A stretch of DNA of 37,357 nucleotides from Candidatus Omnitrophota bacterium (GCA_029568995.1 JAKPYU010000194.1:1-37357); one strand, 5' to 3'. Counted from the first letter of the stretch, positions 1 to 8,730 are shown. Made by a program: numbers and translations. Notes: generated from the letters alone by a model not told the origin.

Positions 1-588
1 CAAGAGCAAATGGTGTACGGAGAGAGCGGAATCCCGATTGGCTTTTTGAAGAACCGCAAGCGAACCCAGCACACACAATGCTGCAAGCGGTTCCGTGAAA
101 AACGTGCGTCCGTGCGTCCAGGCTGCCGTAGCAACACCAAATACAAGCCCTGCAAGGAGACTCTCCCGCAAACCCAATCCCAGCCTTGCCAGAAGACGTC
201 TCAGCACCAGGATCATGCCCACCGTAATCAGTGAGTTGACAAACACAGCGCAGAGCCGGAATGCACGGAGATTGACCAGATCGAAGGAGTGCGATGAATC
301 CAGCGCAAGCCACGGCGGATATAAGATTACTGATCCCGCCAGGGGGAGACCGAGGCCGTACTGAGGGTACTCACGTCCATCCTGTCCGGTTTTTGTGGCG
401 AATCCCATCGGCAGTGGTGGAACTGCGCCGCGATTTCCCTGCATCAATGACACAGCGGTTCGCAGCAGGATTTCCTCATCCGGTGAGGTCAGCGGATAAG
501 CAGGCAGAAACAGCAGGTAGAGCGAAAGAAGGCACAGCGCGAGCCGAATTTCGCCGCGCCGTTCCTCCGCTTCGTGCAGGGATCTCAT
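1..588 (-). CDS. Polytopic membrane protein, GT-C glycosyltransferase-like (N-terminal part)
   Basis: An uninterrupted minus-strand frame of 196 codons starts at the ATG at 588 and runs off the left edge. The protein begins MRSLHEAEERRGEIRLA, then a hydrophobic helix (about residues 16-32). An acidic loop (SPDEEILLRTAVSLMQG) follows, then further hydrophobic stretches (about 85-100, 115-135 and 145-160). A first helix followed by an Asp/Glu-containing periplasmic loop is typical of GT-C lipid-linked-sugar glycosyltransferases (PMT/ArnT-like); the family is inferred from this pattern only. It is divergent from the phosphoesterase gene, with 119 bases between the two starts. The C-terminal half is missing, so substrate and exact family cannot be given. 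Confidence 0.6.
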   Translation of the reverse strand, partial: MRSLHEAEERRGEIRLALCLLSLYLLFLPAYPLTSPDEEILLRTAVSLMQGNRGAVPPLPMGFATKTGQDGREYPQYGLGLPLAGSVILYPPWLALDSSHSFDLVNLRAFRLCAVFVNSLITVGMILVLRRLLARLGLGLRESLLAGLVFGVATAAWTHGRTFFTEPLAALCVLGSLAVLQKANRDSALSVHHLLL

Positions 589-707
589 GGGTTCATTCTC
601 TGCGGGCACGGGCACTTCCTGGCATTTTCCTGGATTTGTATAGTAATGCTTTCTATGCCGAATGCGCAGGTCCATCGGCGGAAACATCTTCGTTGTGGAA
701 AGAACTT

Positions 708-1718
708 ATGTGGGACCGAATCGCTTCCATTCTCCGCGAGAACCATTGTTTTCTTATCACCAGTCATATCCGTCCCGATGGCGATGCGGTCGGGTCCTGC
801 CTGGCGCTTCGTCGTATCCTAGTCGAAATGGGGAAAACGGTGCGCTGGGTAATGAATCACGTACCACCGCAGGAATTTTCTTTTTTATATCAGCCGGAGG
901 AATTGGAAATCTTCGATCAGTCTATGGACTTGGAGGGAATTGATTGTATCTGCGCGCTTGACGTTTCCGACTGGCGACGAACGGGCGACCTTGCGGAACC
1001 TCTTCAGGCGCTGACGGTGGACAAGATCTGTTTGGATCATCATCCATGCGGCGGTTTTCTGGTGGAGGCTGAGATTCGGGATGAACACGCAAGCGCCACG
1101 GCGGTGCTTGTGCACCGCCTTTTGCAGCATCTCAATCACCCGCTTTCTTTTCCCGTTGCCGAGGCGATTTATACCGGCGTGATGACCGATACCATGTATT
1201 TCCACCTGGCGAATACGAATGCCGAAGCGCATGAAGTGGCCTCTGCGTGCCTGGAGGCGGGGGTAAGTGCGCCGAGAATCTACGAGTATATTTACGGGAC
1301 GTCCTCCGTGGCGCGGCTGAAATTGGCGGCCAAAGTGCTTTCGACTCTGTTGTTGGCCGGAGACGGACGGGTTGCGTATGTTTATGCAACCCGTGAGATG
1401 TACGACACGGCAGGGGCGGTTCGGGGGGATGATGAGGATTTTGTGGAATATCCGCGATCTCTGGCCGGGGTGGAAATCGCGATTTTCCTGCGGGAAACGG
1501 ATGTCGGAACGGTTCGCGTGAGCTGGCGAGCGAGGAACGATATGGATGTTTCCCTTTCGGCCCGGCATTTCGGCGGGGGTGGGCATGTTCGCGCGGCAGG
1601 AGCGGAACTGAATATGCCACTGGATGCCGCCCTGAAAGAGGTTATCGCTGACGCCGTCGCTCGGGTCACTCACGCAGATAGTTCCTCTGCTGCTCGGTCC
1701 GGGATTGATAGGCCTTGA
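708..1718 (+). CDS. nrnA: DHH/DHHA1 phosphoesterase, NrnA-type oligoribonuclease/pAp phosphatase
   Basis: Cytoplasmic phosphoesterase expected to degrade short oligoribonucleotides (nanoRNA) and/or dephosphorylate pAp. The 336-residue product has the DHH signatures in order: DGDAVGS near residue 22, an Asp-containing strand (ALDVSDW) near 82, CLDHHPCGG near 107 carrying the metal-binding DHH triad, an Asp after TGVMTD, and the C-terminal DHHA1 motif GGGGHVRAAG near 290. Length matches NrnA (310-340 residues). The ATG at 708 was chosen because homology to the family begins there and GGAAAG lies just upstream; the in-frame extension back to 294 is not family-like. The last 53 bases overlap the convergent gene at 1666-2289, so the tail after residue about 320 is probably non-conserved. 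Confidence 0.88.
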   Translation: MWDRIASILRENHCFLITSHIRPDGDAVGSCLALRRILVEMGKTVRWVMNHVPPQEFSFLYQPEELEIFDQSMDLEGIDCICALDVSDWRRTGDLAEPLQALTVDKICLDHHPCGGFLVEAEIRDEHASATAVLVHRLLQHLNHPLSFPVAEAIYTGVMTDTMYFHLANTNAEAHEVASACLEAGVSAPRIYEYIYGTSSVARLKLAAKVLSTLLLAGDGRVAYVYATREMYDTAGAVRGDDEDFVEYPRSLAGVEIAIFLRETDVGTVRVSWRARNDMDVSLSARHFGGGGHVRAAGAELNMPLDAALKEVIADAVARVTHADSSSAARSGIDRP

Positions 1719-2289
1719 TACGGGCAACGATGGTTTCCAGTTGCCCATTTCCGCGCGGGTGAAGCAGGTCGATAGCGAATGGAATTTCTTCGCCGGGTTT
1801 GATATCGAAATCGGCGTATTCCTGCCTGCCGAGGAAACGATCCTCTGAGCTCCAGAATTCGAATGCAATTCGCAGTTCCCGGAGCGATTCTTTCAGGTCG
1901 TGGCGAAGCGTTCCGGTCAGATATCTCCCTGGAACGGTGTAGAAAGTTGCGCGCTGCGGGTAAGGTTTGATTTCCTGGATGGTCAGCGGGGCGACGGCAA
2001 CAAAGGTCAGTTCCCGGCCTCCCAGGGTCAAATCGAGTGTTTTCGTTGCGGAACCGATGATCGGTTCGGGGTGCCATGGTGATTCGCCGATTTGGAAACG
2101 AAGCACGTCCTTCATTGGAATTTCAAGGATCGTATCCCCAGTGTTGACAAGGAACTTGCCTTCAGCCAGTTTCAGGATCTTACAGGGGAGGTCGCCCCGT
2201 TTATCCGTTGTGAGGATATCGGGCAGGGGATCGGCGGCAAATCCTGCGGTTAAGTTGAACAACATCACGGCCAAAAATAATAGTATCAT
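1666..2289 (-). CDS. Exported protein of unknown function
   Basis: A 207-residue product begins with a hydrophobic segment (MILLFLAVMLFNLTAGFAAD) that looks like a signal peptide with a cut after GFA. The mature part is rich in beta-strand pattern: LPCKILKLAEGKFLV near 35-48, and a block near 75-170 including TLGGRELTFVAVAPL and REYAD-like segments that suggest a beta-sandwich. I do not recognise the family. The n-region of the chosen start has no basic residues and no clear Shine-Dalgarno. An in-frame ATG at 2370 (MKQTVKPFPVFRHRF) would give a basic n-region and is a real alternative. The 3' end overlaps the phosphoesterase gene tail to tail by 53 bases. Confidence 0.6.
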   Translation of the reverse strand: MILLFLAVMLFNLTAGFAADPLPDILTTDKRGDLPCKILKLAEGKFLVNTGDTILEIPMKDVLRFQIGESPWHPEPIIGSATKTLDLTLGGRELTFVAVAPLTIQEIKPYPQRATFYTVPGRYLTGTLRHDLKESLRELRIAFEFWSSEDRFLGRQEYADFDIKPGEEIPFAIDLLHPRGNGQLETIVARIKAYQSRTEQQRNYLRE

Positions 2290-2463
2290 AGAGGAACCGT
2301 TTTGCCGGACCAGACAGAAACGGTAAAATCTGTGCCGAAAGACCGGAAAAGGTTTGACGGTTTGTTTCATCTGCGATAATGTCTTAACTTCATGCCGATT
2401 CATTTTCGGCATGATCCGCACGCCCGTGCCAGGGCGGGTCCCGCATGGTTTGGTGGAGAAGTA

Positions 2464-3144
2464 ATGGCAAAGGATACCGCTGAAAGTCAACCGCGCTACG
2501 TCATCGATCAAGAGCAGTCTCGTCAAAAGAAGGTCAAAATCCTCCCCGACGAACAGCGAAAAGCCCTGGAAAAGGTTATGCAGGCCGGGGGGCATGTTCT
2601 GGATCATGATGAACGGGATGTGCTGCTCCAGCTTCTCGACCGTCTGAATACCGAAACCGACCGTCTCAAGGCTCTTCGCAAAGTCGCGGGCGACGACCGG
2701 CCCCTGGATCAGGTCCTCCGGGAATTGCGCAAAAAGGAGGGACTTGACGCGGATGGTCGCCTCCACGATGAAGAACCGGAAGTCCGCAAAACCACCCATG
2801 TCGTTGGATATCGCCCCGAAGAAGTTGTCCGCAGGTATTTGCAGTCCTGGAATCAGCAGACTTTCGGTGCGGAATACGATTGTTTCAGCAAGTCTTTCCT
2901 GAATATGTCCCGTGAGGACTATATCAACCGCAGACAGGTTGTTTATCGGCAGACGCTTGCCAAGGGGGGCATGAAGCAGAAGATCGGAGACCTTCTCTCC
3001 GTGGACATGAGCGGGACCGAGGCCGAGGTGCGCTGCACAAAAATTGTCCAAATGGGAAATGCCATGGAAACCGTTGAAAGGGACTTGTATCGCCTGCACA
3101 CCGAAAACAACCGCTGGGTCATATACCAGGTCGAACCCCTTTAA
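2464..3144 (+). CDS. Conserved-type hypothetical protein with NTF2-like C-terminal domain
   Basis: A 226-residue soluble protein. Residues 1-100 are charged and helical (a run near 25-85 rich in Lys, Arg, Glu and Leu, with coiled-coil character). Residues about 118-226 have the pattern of a SnoaL/NTF2-like fold: a first helix (EEVVRRYLQSWNQQ), a second with FSKSFLNMS, then alternating strands ending in NRWVIYQVEPL. No signal peptide is visible. The ATG at 2464 was preferred over in-frame ATG 2392 because GGTGGAGAA lies 5-10 bases upstream. It is divergent from the exported protein at 1666-2289. Function is unknown; NTF2-like folds serve as small enzymes or binding modules, so no role is assigned. 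Confidence 0.7.
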   Translation: MAKDTAESQPRYVIDQEQSRQKKVKILPDEQRKALEKVMQAGGHVLDHDERDVLLQLLDRLNTETDRLKALRKVAGDDRPLDQVLRELRKKEGLDADGRLHDEEPEVRKTTHVVGYRPEEVVRRYLQSWNQQTFGAEYDCFSKSFLNMSREDYINRRQVVYRQTLAKGGMKQKIGDLLSVDMSGTEAEVRCTKIVQMGNAMETVERDLYRLHTENNRWVIYQVEPL

Positions 3145-3189
3145 ATGCCCTTCACTTATTGATCTTTATTTCATTATCATAGGAGGATT

Positions 3190-3207
3190 GACGGATCGCT
3201 ATCCGTC
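3190..3207 (+). terminator. Short perfect hairpin after the NTF2-like gene
   Basis: GACGGAT and ATCCGTC pair perfectly around a CGCT loop, followed by TTCTT. It lies 45 bases after the stop at 3144 and 39 bases before the pseudopilin start. The T-tract is weak, so this may be an attenuating or mRNA-stabilising hairpin rather than a strong terminator. Confidence 0.35.
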
Positions 3208-3245
3208 TTCTTATCCCAAATCATCCTACCGAAGGATCAGAACGT

Positions 3246-3815
3246 ATGAGGTTGAGAGGGTTCACGCTGATCGAGTTACTGATTGTTGTTGCTATCATAG
3301 GAATACTCGCCGCGATTGCCGTTCCCAATTTCATCAACGCCCGCGTGAAAGCCACCGTTGCCAAGGTTTATTCGGAGACGAAGGCAGTCAACGACGCCTA
3401 TATGATGTACAACCTTGACACGAACAAGTGGCCTCCCCATCTCGACGGCGATCTGGCGCAGCATCGGTTTGTGACCACGCCAATCGCCTATCTGTCAACG
3501 TCCCTCAGAGATCCATTTCAGCAGGAAGGAATCACCTCAACGCAGACCCTGGGGTGGTATCGGGGACAGTACCATGAGGAACCGAACTTCCAGATGCTGG
3601 AGGAGTTCGTTGACACCGGGGATCGTGCGGCTAAGGTTTATGCCCAGGCAAACAGAAATGCCGCGTTCTTTTGCCGATCCGTTGGGCCGGATATGGACCG
3701 CACATACGAAATTACGCTTCCCTATGACATGACAAACGGATTGAACAGCCAGGGAACCATCTGCACGCCCATGCCCGGTTCCTGGAAGAGCCAGTATCCG
3801 TATACGCAGTATTAG
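3246..3815 (+). CDS. Type II pseudopilin-like protein (paralogue 1)
   Basis: A 189-residue prepilin-like protein. The leader MRLRG ends in Gly5 before Phe6, then TLIELLIVVAIIGILAA, with the conserved Glu at mature position 5. This is the classic cleavage/methylation helix of GspG-type pseudopilins, processed by a prepilin peptidase and assembled in the envelope. The globular part carries blocks shared with the four other copies in this window: TTPIAYLSTSLRDPFQ, SVGPDMDR, and DMTNGLNSQG followed by PMPG near the C-terminus. No secretion ATPase, platform protein or peptidase gene is nearby, so it is an orphan minor pseudopilin. An AAGGAT-type ribosome site precedes the start. It is followed after 215 bases by a close paralogue. 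Confidence 0.85.
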   Translation: MRLRGFTLIELLIVVAIIGILAAIAVPNFINARVKATVAKVYSETKAVNDAYMMYNLDTNKWPPHLDGDLAQHRFVTTPIAYLSTSLRDPFQQEGITSTQTLGWYRGQYHEEPNFQMLEEFVDTGDRAAKVYAQANRNAAFFCRSVGPDMDRTYEITLPYDMTNGLNSQGTICTPMPGSWKSQYPYTQY

Positions 3816-4030
3816 GCCGAACCAATCCCGGTCGGGCATACAGAGGATTATCGACAAAACGGTTCATTCTTTTACCGAAATGTCGGCAGAAGTGGCCCGG
3901 ATACCAGCCTTTGATCGGATGGCATTGCTCCAATCGCCCGTTGATCTTCCCATTGAGTTTTCCTATTATGAGTGAGTGGAAGGCGGATTGTTTCCTTGAT
4001 TAGAACTCTCTTGTCAAAGGATAACAACCT

Positions 4031-4597
4031 ATGAGATCCAGAGGGTTTACCCTGATCGAACTCCTGATTGTCGTTGCCATCATCGGTATTCTCGCCGCCA
4101 TCGCCGTACCCAACTTCATTAACGCTCGCTTGAAAGCCACTATTGCCCAAGTGTATTCCGAGGAGAAGTCGATCAATGACGCTTATACGATGTACAACCT
4201 CGACAACAGCAGTTGGCCGCCTCACCTCGATGGGGACCCGGCCCAGCATCGATTTGTGACTACACCGATTGCCTATCTATCCACGTCTCTGAAGGATCCG
4301 TTTCAGCAGGAAGGAGTCACGGCGGGCGATACCATTGGATGGTATAAGGGGCAGTATCATGAAGAACCGGGCTACCAGATGCGGGCGGAATTCTATGGAA
4401 CCGGCGATCCGGCAGCCAGGCGCTATGCGGACACCAACAAGAATGCCGCTTTCTTCTGCCGTTCGGTCGGCCCGGACATGGACCGCATTTCAGAGCGGTC
4501 TCTTCCCTACGACATCACGAACGGACTCACCAGCCAGGGAACCATTTGTACACCCATGCCCGGTTCCTGGACGAACAAATATCCATACGTGCCGTAA
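4031..4597 (+). CDS. Type II pseudopilin-like protein (paralogue 2, tandem copy)
   Basis: A 188-residue protein highly similar along its whole length to the product of the preceding gene. It has leader MRSRG before FTLIELL, then matching blocks HLDGDPAQHRFVTTPIAYLS, LKDPFQQEGVT, SVGPDMDR and ITNGLTSQGTICTPMPGSW. The copies differ mostly in the middle (the region around YKGQYHEEPGYQM and RAEFYGTGDPAARRY) and at the last residues, indicating a tandem duplication followed by drift. AAAGGAT lies upstream of the ATG, as in copy 1. It is likely an envelope pseudopilin of the same assembly; whether the two are alternative or co-assembling subunits cannot be told. Confidence 0.85.
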   Translation: MRSRGFTLIELLIVVAIIGILAAIAVPNFINARLKATIAQVYSEEKSINDAYTMYNLDNSSWPPHLDGDPAQHRFVTTPIAYLSTSLKDPFQQEGVTAGDTIGWYKGQYHEEPGYQMRAEFYGTGDPAARRYADTNKNAAFFCRSVGPDMDRISERSLPYDITNGLTSQGTICTPMPGSWTNKYPYVP

Positions 4598-4621
4598 ATT
4601 CAGGATTGCGCCGGAATGATA

Positions 4622-4737
4622 GCCACAGGCTGGAAACCTGTGCCACCCTTTTCCCCCTCTCCCGCCGGGAGAGGGTTGGGGTGAGGGAGCGTTGTTTGCC
4701 CATAATCCTGGGGCAACCACGGTGGGTTGCCCCTACG
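4622..4737. repeat. Cluster of three GC-rich palindromes between convergent genes
   Basis: Three hairpins sit in the 144 bases between converging genes. CACAGG/CCTGTG (4624-4642) is the first. CTCTCCC-gccg-GGGAGAG, followed by GGTTGGGGTGAGGG (about 4656-4687), is the second. GGGGCAACC/GGTTGCCCC (4710-4733) is the third. The middle one recurs in opposite orientation at 37147-37180. They are probably dispersed repeats that also stop transcription from both sides; the second role is inference. Confidence 0.65.
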
Positions 4738-4741
4738 GTTC

Positions 4742-6028
4742 TCAGTCAACGATACATTGCCGCTGCTGGTCGAATTCCACAGTCCGTTTGGCCCGCAGGG
4801 CATGAATGCCCATCTGCATGGCCACCTGCACCTTTGCTCCCAGCTCGATATTCCCCGCCGGCTGAGTCCGGTTTCGGCAGCATTCGAGGAGTCCTTTCCA
4901 GAACTCGGTTTCCCGCGTTCTGATCTCCGTCGGAATTCGCTGCTCTTTCACTGAGGAACCATCCGTCGGGCGGATCACGATCTCGTCTTTCTCGCCGGTT
5001 TTCTCGAATGTCATGGTGGCATCCCAGCCACGGATGATGGGCCGTTGATCGGTTCCAAGGCAGGCATAATCGTTGCCCTGGGTTCCTGTCAGAATCGCTG
5101 CGAAATCGCCGGGGTATTCGATAATCATGTTGGAGGTGTCGGGCACTTCCCGGTCCGGGTACCGGTATTTGCCACCCGTACACACCACGCGGTCGGGATA
5201 TCCCAAGTCCAGCATATAGGCGACCGGTGTATACGGGTGCGGATAGAGGTCCGTAATCGGACCACCTGCATAATCCCAGTACATCCGCCATCGGAAGAAG
5301 CGGCTCACATCGAACGGCCGTTTCGGGCAGTCCATCAGGAACCGATCCCAATCCAGGTCCGGCCCCGGCTTGGCATTGGGATCATCAACGGGCATTCCCC
5401 GCTCGCCCCAATCGCCGACCCGGTAGTATCCGGTCTCCGCCATGATTGGTTTGCCGATGGCTCCCTGCCGAATGAGATCTTTCGCCTGGTGATATGCCTG
5501 AATCACCATCCACTGTGTCCCAATCTGCACGATCCGTCCGGTCTGATTGGCGGTCTCAACCAGCTGTTTGGGCAGTTCAACCTGGCTCCAGTGGCAGAGA
5601 GGTTTTTCGACATAGACATCCTTGCCCGCAAGCATGGCATCCAGGGCGTGATATCCATGCCCATGGTCCGGTCCCGATGCAAGAACTACATCCACATCAT
5701 CCCACGACAGCAACTCCTCATGGTGCATGGTTGCCCGTTTCGCGCCGCTCAACTCCTTGGCTTTTTCCATCCGAGGGCGATAGATATCGCACACCGATGT
5801 GATATCCACCGAGACCCCTTCTTCCTGAAGTTTGAAAAGGGTTTGGATATGTGCCTCCGCCCTGCCGCCACATCCGATAATCCCGACATGAATGCGTTCG
5901 TTTGCGCCGAGAACACGCCCGGCGGATGCCGCTGTGAGTGCCGCTGCCGCGAGGGTTGTGTTGAACGCCCGACGGCTCAGGGTGTGCCGGTCTTGCCTTG
6001 CGGGATGAAGGGTGTCGTTCCTGCTCAT
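4742..6028 (-). CDS. Tat-exported Gfo/Idh/MocA-family oxidoreductase
   Basis: A 428-residue protein. The N-terminus has a twin-arginine signal (TLSRRAFNTTLAAAALTAAS, ending near VLGA), so it is folded in the cytoplasm with its cofactor and exported. The Rossmann part follows: IHVGIIGCGGRAEAHI (NAD(P)-binding glycine-rich loop), VCDIYRPR, DVVLASGPDHGHG, and the family hallmark VEKPLCH containing the catalytic-region Glu-Lys-Pro. The C-terminal alpha/beta domain includes GPITDLYPH and carries the sugar site. Members oxidise or epimerise sugars and cyclitols; substrate is unknown. The start at 6028 was chosen over 6058 because GGAGG (complement of 6036-6040) lies 7 bases upstream. It converges on the pseudopilins. 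Confidence 0.88.
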   Translation of the reverse strand: MSRNDTLHPARQDRHTLSRRAFNTTLAAAALTAASAGRVLGANERIHVGIIGCGGRAEAHIQTLFKLQEEGVSVDITSVCDIYRPRMEKAKELSGAKRATMHHEELLSWDDVDVVLASGPDHGHGYHALDAMLAGKDVYVEKPLCHWSQVELPKQLVETANQTGRIVQIGTQWMVIQAYHQAKDLIRQGAIGKPIMAETGYYRVGDWGERGMPVDDPNAKPGPDLDWDRFLMDCPKRPFDVSRFFRWRMYWDYAGGPITDLYPHPYTPVAYMLDLGYPDRVVCTGGKYRYPDREVPDTSNMIIEYPGDFAAILTGTQGNDYACLGTDQRPIIRGWDATMTFEKTGEKDEIVIRPTDGSSVKEQRIPTEIRTRETEFWKGLLECCRNRTQPAGNIELGAKVQVAMQMGIHALRAKRTVEFDQQRQCIVD

Positions 6029-6130
6029 TCTAAAACCTCCATTGGGGGTTGAAATCATGGATCGTTTTCCGCGTCATTCTACTGGACAATCCTTGTGTGT
6101 ATACGTCGGTTACACAGTGCTGGAGAAGGA

Positions 6131-6178
6131 TTCAACCCCCACCTGACCTCCCCCAGGCTTGGGGGGAGGGATTCTGGA
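6131..6178. repeat. Dispersed CACCTGACCTCCCCC palindromic repeat, copy 1
   Basis: TTCAACCCCCACCTGACCTC leads into a CCTCCCCC-aggctt-GGGGGGAGG hairpin, then GATTCTGGATTCTGG. It matches copies at 8731-8828, 28336-28382 and 35180-35228 in both the hairpin and the single-stranded 5' flank. It is in the upstream region shared by the oxidoreductase and the exported protein at 6281. Confidence 0.75.
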
Positions 6179-6280
6179 TTCTGGGTATCCCTAAGGGCAA
6201 TCGTCGTAATCCCTAACGGGATCAAAATGGCCGTGGTATCCTGATCTTCTTATCCGAAATTGGGAAGGAGTGCAGTTTTC

Positions 6281-7255
6281 ATGCTCAAGAGTTTCTGTCG
6301 CAGTTTGCTCGTCATCAGTATCCTGGTCTGCTCTATGGCGATTGTCGCCGCGCCGGTGGATTTGAAATTGAAATTCCAGAAAGGTGAGACCTTTGAGCAG
6401 AGCATCCAAGTAAAAAACAAAGGGACAATGGGGCCGGAGGGCACCCAGATGCCGATTGACACACTCATGAAAATCCGCATGGATTTTCAGGTCTTGGAGA
6501 TCAAGGACGATCAGTCTACTCAGCTGAAGTCTTCCGTAAGTGAAATGAAAATGAGCGGGATGCCGATGATGCAGGGGGAAGTCGATTACGCCGAGATGCT
6601 TGGACTGAAAGACCAGTCCGTGGAGCTTACGGTCAACAATCGGGGTCATGTAACAACGAAAGAGGGAGCGAGTGCTCTCGGCGGATCGGGAACCATGCCG
6701 GGGAGTCCGATGTCCAACTCCGGGCAGTTCGATTATTTTCCCGCGCTGCCGGATCATCCGGTTGAAGTCGACGAAACCTGGGTGGATGAGAAGAAAGTCG
6801 AGCTCCCCGGCGCTTCCGTTGATGCGGTCAACCGTGAGGAGTATGTCCTGCGGGGGATTAAGGAATGGAACGGTATCCAGGTCGCCGTCATCGGCATGAA
6901 ATCCAAGGCCGAGATCAAGGATGCCACGATGTCCGTAGACAGCCCCGCCTCCATGGGGGCTGCCGTGAAGATGACCTACTGTATCAATTCCATGATTACC
7001 GAAAAGGAAGGGGAAATGCTTTTGGATATCCAGAAAGGTCGTCTCCTTGGAGCGGATCTTCTGATTAAAGCCCGGGGCGAGATTTCCATTTCCACCGGGG
7101 TGCAGGGCGAGAACTTCCCCAGCACCATTAAGACAACCTCTAATATGGATACCGACGTTGTCTATCGTTACGGTGAGGAGGAAGCGCCGGATCTGAGCGG
7201 CCTGTACACCAAACGGGAGCAGCCGACAGAACAGAATCAATCCACAACGAAATAA
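6281..7255 (+). CDS. Exported protein of unknown function (DUF6263-like)
   Basis: A 324-residue product with a clear Sec signal peptide (MLKSFCRSLLVISILVCSMA, cut after VAA). The mature part is a predicted beta-rich domain: it opens with LKLKFQKGETFEQSIQVKNK, continues with LTVNNRGHVTT, contains a FPALPDHPVEVDETWVDEK segment and ends with strands plus a polar tail. The pattern of an early K(F)xxG motif, a central FPxLPxxPVxxGxxW-like motif and late repeated strands resembles the DUF6263 group of exported proteins; that assignment is from memory. ATG 6281 was preferred over TTG 6260 because AAGGAG at 6265-6270 precedes it. It is 18 bases ahead of hisS and probably co-transcribed. Confidence 0.65.
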   Translation: MLKSFCRSLLVISILVCSMAIVAAPVDLKLKFQKGETFEQSIQVKNKGTMGPEGTQMPIDTLMKIRMDFQVLEIKDDQSTQLKSSVSEMKMSGMPMMQGEVDYAEMLGLKDQSVELTVNNRGHVTTKEGASALGGSGTMPGSPMSNSGQFDYFPALPDHPVEVDETWVDEKKVELPGASVDAVNREEYVLRGIKEWNGIQVAVIGMKSKAEIKDATMSVDSPASMGAAVKMTYCINSMITEKEGEMLLDIQKGRLLGADLLIKARGEISISTGVQGENFPSTIKTTSNMDTDVVYRYGEEEAPDLSGLYTKREQPTEQNQSTTK

Positions 7256-7273
7256 TCTCTGCGGAACGGAACC

Positions 7274-8692
7274 ATGTCGAACACAGTGCAACCTCGATTA
7301 CTCAAAGGATTTCAGGATCATCTGCCCGGCCAGATGATCGCCCGTCAACGGATCATTCAAACCGTCCGGGAATGCTACGAGCGATTCGGATTTCTGCCGT
7401 TGGATACGCCGGCCCAGGAATACGCATTGACGTTGCTGGGACCGGGCGGCGAGGAATCCAACAAGCAGATCTTTCGATTCTCCAATCCTGAGAACGAAGA
7501 TATCGGCCTGCGGTACGACCTGACCGTACCGCTGGCGCGCGTGGTTGCCATGTATCCCGATCTCCCCAAGCCGTTCCGCCGATACCAGGTCGGCACTCTC
7601 TGGCGAGCCGAGAAACCGGATCCGGGACGGTATCGGGAATTCATTCAGTTCGACCTGGATGCCGTTGGCTGCCCTGATGTGCTCACCGATGCCGAGATCA
7701 TCCTCGCCATGCACGATACTCTTCAGGCGCTGGGGATCGAGCGGTTTGTCATTCACATCAACAATCGGAAGGTCCTGAACGCAGCGGTGGCTCATGCAGG
7801 AATCCCTGCCGAAAAAGTCAATGCGGTCATTCGCGTGATTGACAAATTGGAGAAGATCGGGATACAGGACGTGATGAAGGAACTCGCCGACGGGAGGGTA
7901 GACGCATCCGGCGACCGGATTCGTGGGCTGGGACTTGAACCGCCACAAATCAAGAAACTCTGCGAATTCCTTGAGATCCCAAGTGGGACAAGAACGGGTG
8001 TGTTGAAGAATGTCTCCCAAGTGTTGAGCGATTGCGAGGCGGCACAGGAGGGGATCGAGGAATTGAATCGAATTGCCGGGTATCTGGACGCGGTCTCTGT
8101 TGCCGAAGACCTTGCGATCATTGATCCGACCCTGGCGCGTGGCCTGGACTATTACACCGGCCCGATCTTTGAAACGACCCTGCCTGATGCGCCACGGTTC
8201 GGGTCCGTGTTCAGCGGGGGACGATATGACAATCTCATTCGACGGTTCTCCGATGAGGAAATTCCGGCTACGGGAGCCTCGGTGGGAATCGACCGTTTGC
8301 TGGCCGCACTGGATAGTTTGGGACTCATTCCTGATGTCCGGTGCACGGCGCGTGTTCTGGTCACGGTAATGGATGACCAGCACAAAGGCGAATATCTTCG
8401 CATGGCCCAGGAACTCCGACACGCGGGCATTCCTACGGAGTTGTATACCGGCACGGCAAAAGGCCTGGGCAAGCAGCTCAAGTATGCCAACGCCTTGGGG
8501 ATGGATGTTGCTGTCATTGCGGGCGGCGATGAATTCACACAGGGAACTGTTTCCATCAAGGACCTTGGGACCGGCATGGCCAAACGGAAACAAGCCGATA
8601 CGCACGAGGAATGGAAGGAGAAGGGAACCGCCGGTCAGCAGACAGTGAAACGGGATCAGCTGGTCGAAACGGTTCGGGCGTTTCTGGGGTAG
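7274..8692 (+). CDS. hisS: Histidyl-tRNA synthetase
   Basis: Charges tRNA-His with histidine in the cytoplasm. The 472-residue protein shows class II motifs: N-terminal PRLLKGFQDHLP, motif 1 region around FLPLDTPAQEY, motif 2 as FRRYQVGTLWRAEKPDPGRY with the ATP-contacting Arg residues, the HisA histidine-binding signature LARGLDYYTG, the HisB region FSGGRYDNLI, and motif 3 GASVGIDRLLAAL with its ATP-binding Arg. The C-terminal anticodon-binding domain follows (VLVTVMDD... GKQLKYANALG... VSIKDLGTG). Length is normal to slightly long because of an internal stretch near residues 215-245 (DGRVDASGDRIRGLGLEPPQ), seen in many bacterial and archaeal-type HisRS. It follows an exported-protein gene by 18 bases. 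Confidence 0.95.
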   Translation: MSNTVQPRLLKGFQDHLPGQMIARQRIIQTVRECYERFGFLPLDTPAQEYALTLLGPGGEESNKQIFRFSNPENEDIGLRYDLTVPLARVVAMYPDLPKPFRRYQVGTLWRAEKPDPGRYREFIQFDLDAVGCPDVLTDAEIILAMHDTLQALGIERFVIHINNRKVLNAAVAHAGIPAEKVNAVIRVIDKLEKIGIQDVMKELADGRVDASGDRIRGLGLEPPQIKKLCEFLEIPSGTRTGVLKNVSQVLSDCEAAQEGIEELNRIAGYLDAVSVAEDLAIIDPTLARGLDYYTGPIFETTLPDAPRFGSVFSGGRYDNLIRRFSDEEIPATGASVGIDRLLAALDSLGLIPDVRCTARVLVTVMDDQHKGEYLRMAQELRHAGIPTELYTGTAKGLGKQLKYANALGMDVAVIAGGDEFTQGTVSIKDLGTGMAKRKQADTHEEWKEKGTAGQQTVKRDQLVETVRAFLG

Positions 8693-8730
8693 GGGGATGT
8701 TGCCATGTGCCCCGGAAAGGTGGGACCATG

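Noticed and set aside
294-707. N-terminal extension of the NrnA-like gene
   Set aside because: The extra residues are antisense to the membrane-protein gene at 1-588 and have no family similarity.
885-1868. Long minus-strand open frame of 327 codons
   Set aside because: It lies antisense to the phosphoesterase with its DHH motifs; the peptide is rich in Arg, Ser and His and lacks any motif.
5045-6052. Plus-strand open frame of 335 codons
   Set aside because: Antisense to the Gfo/Idh/MocA gene, which has a Tat signal, a ribosome site and family motifs.
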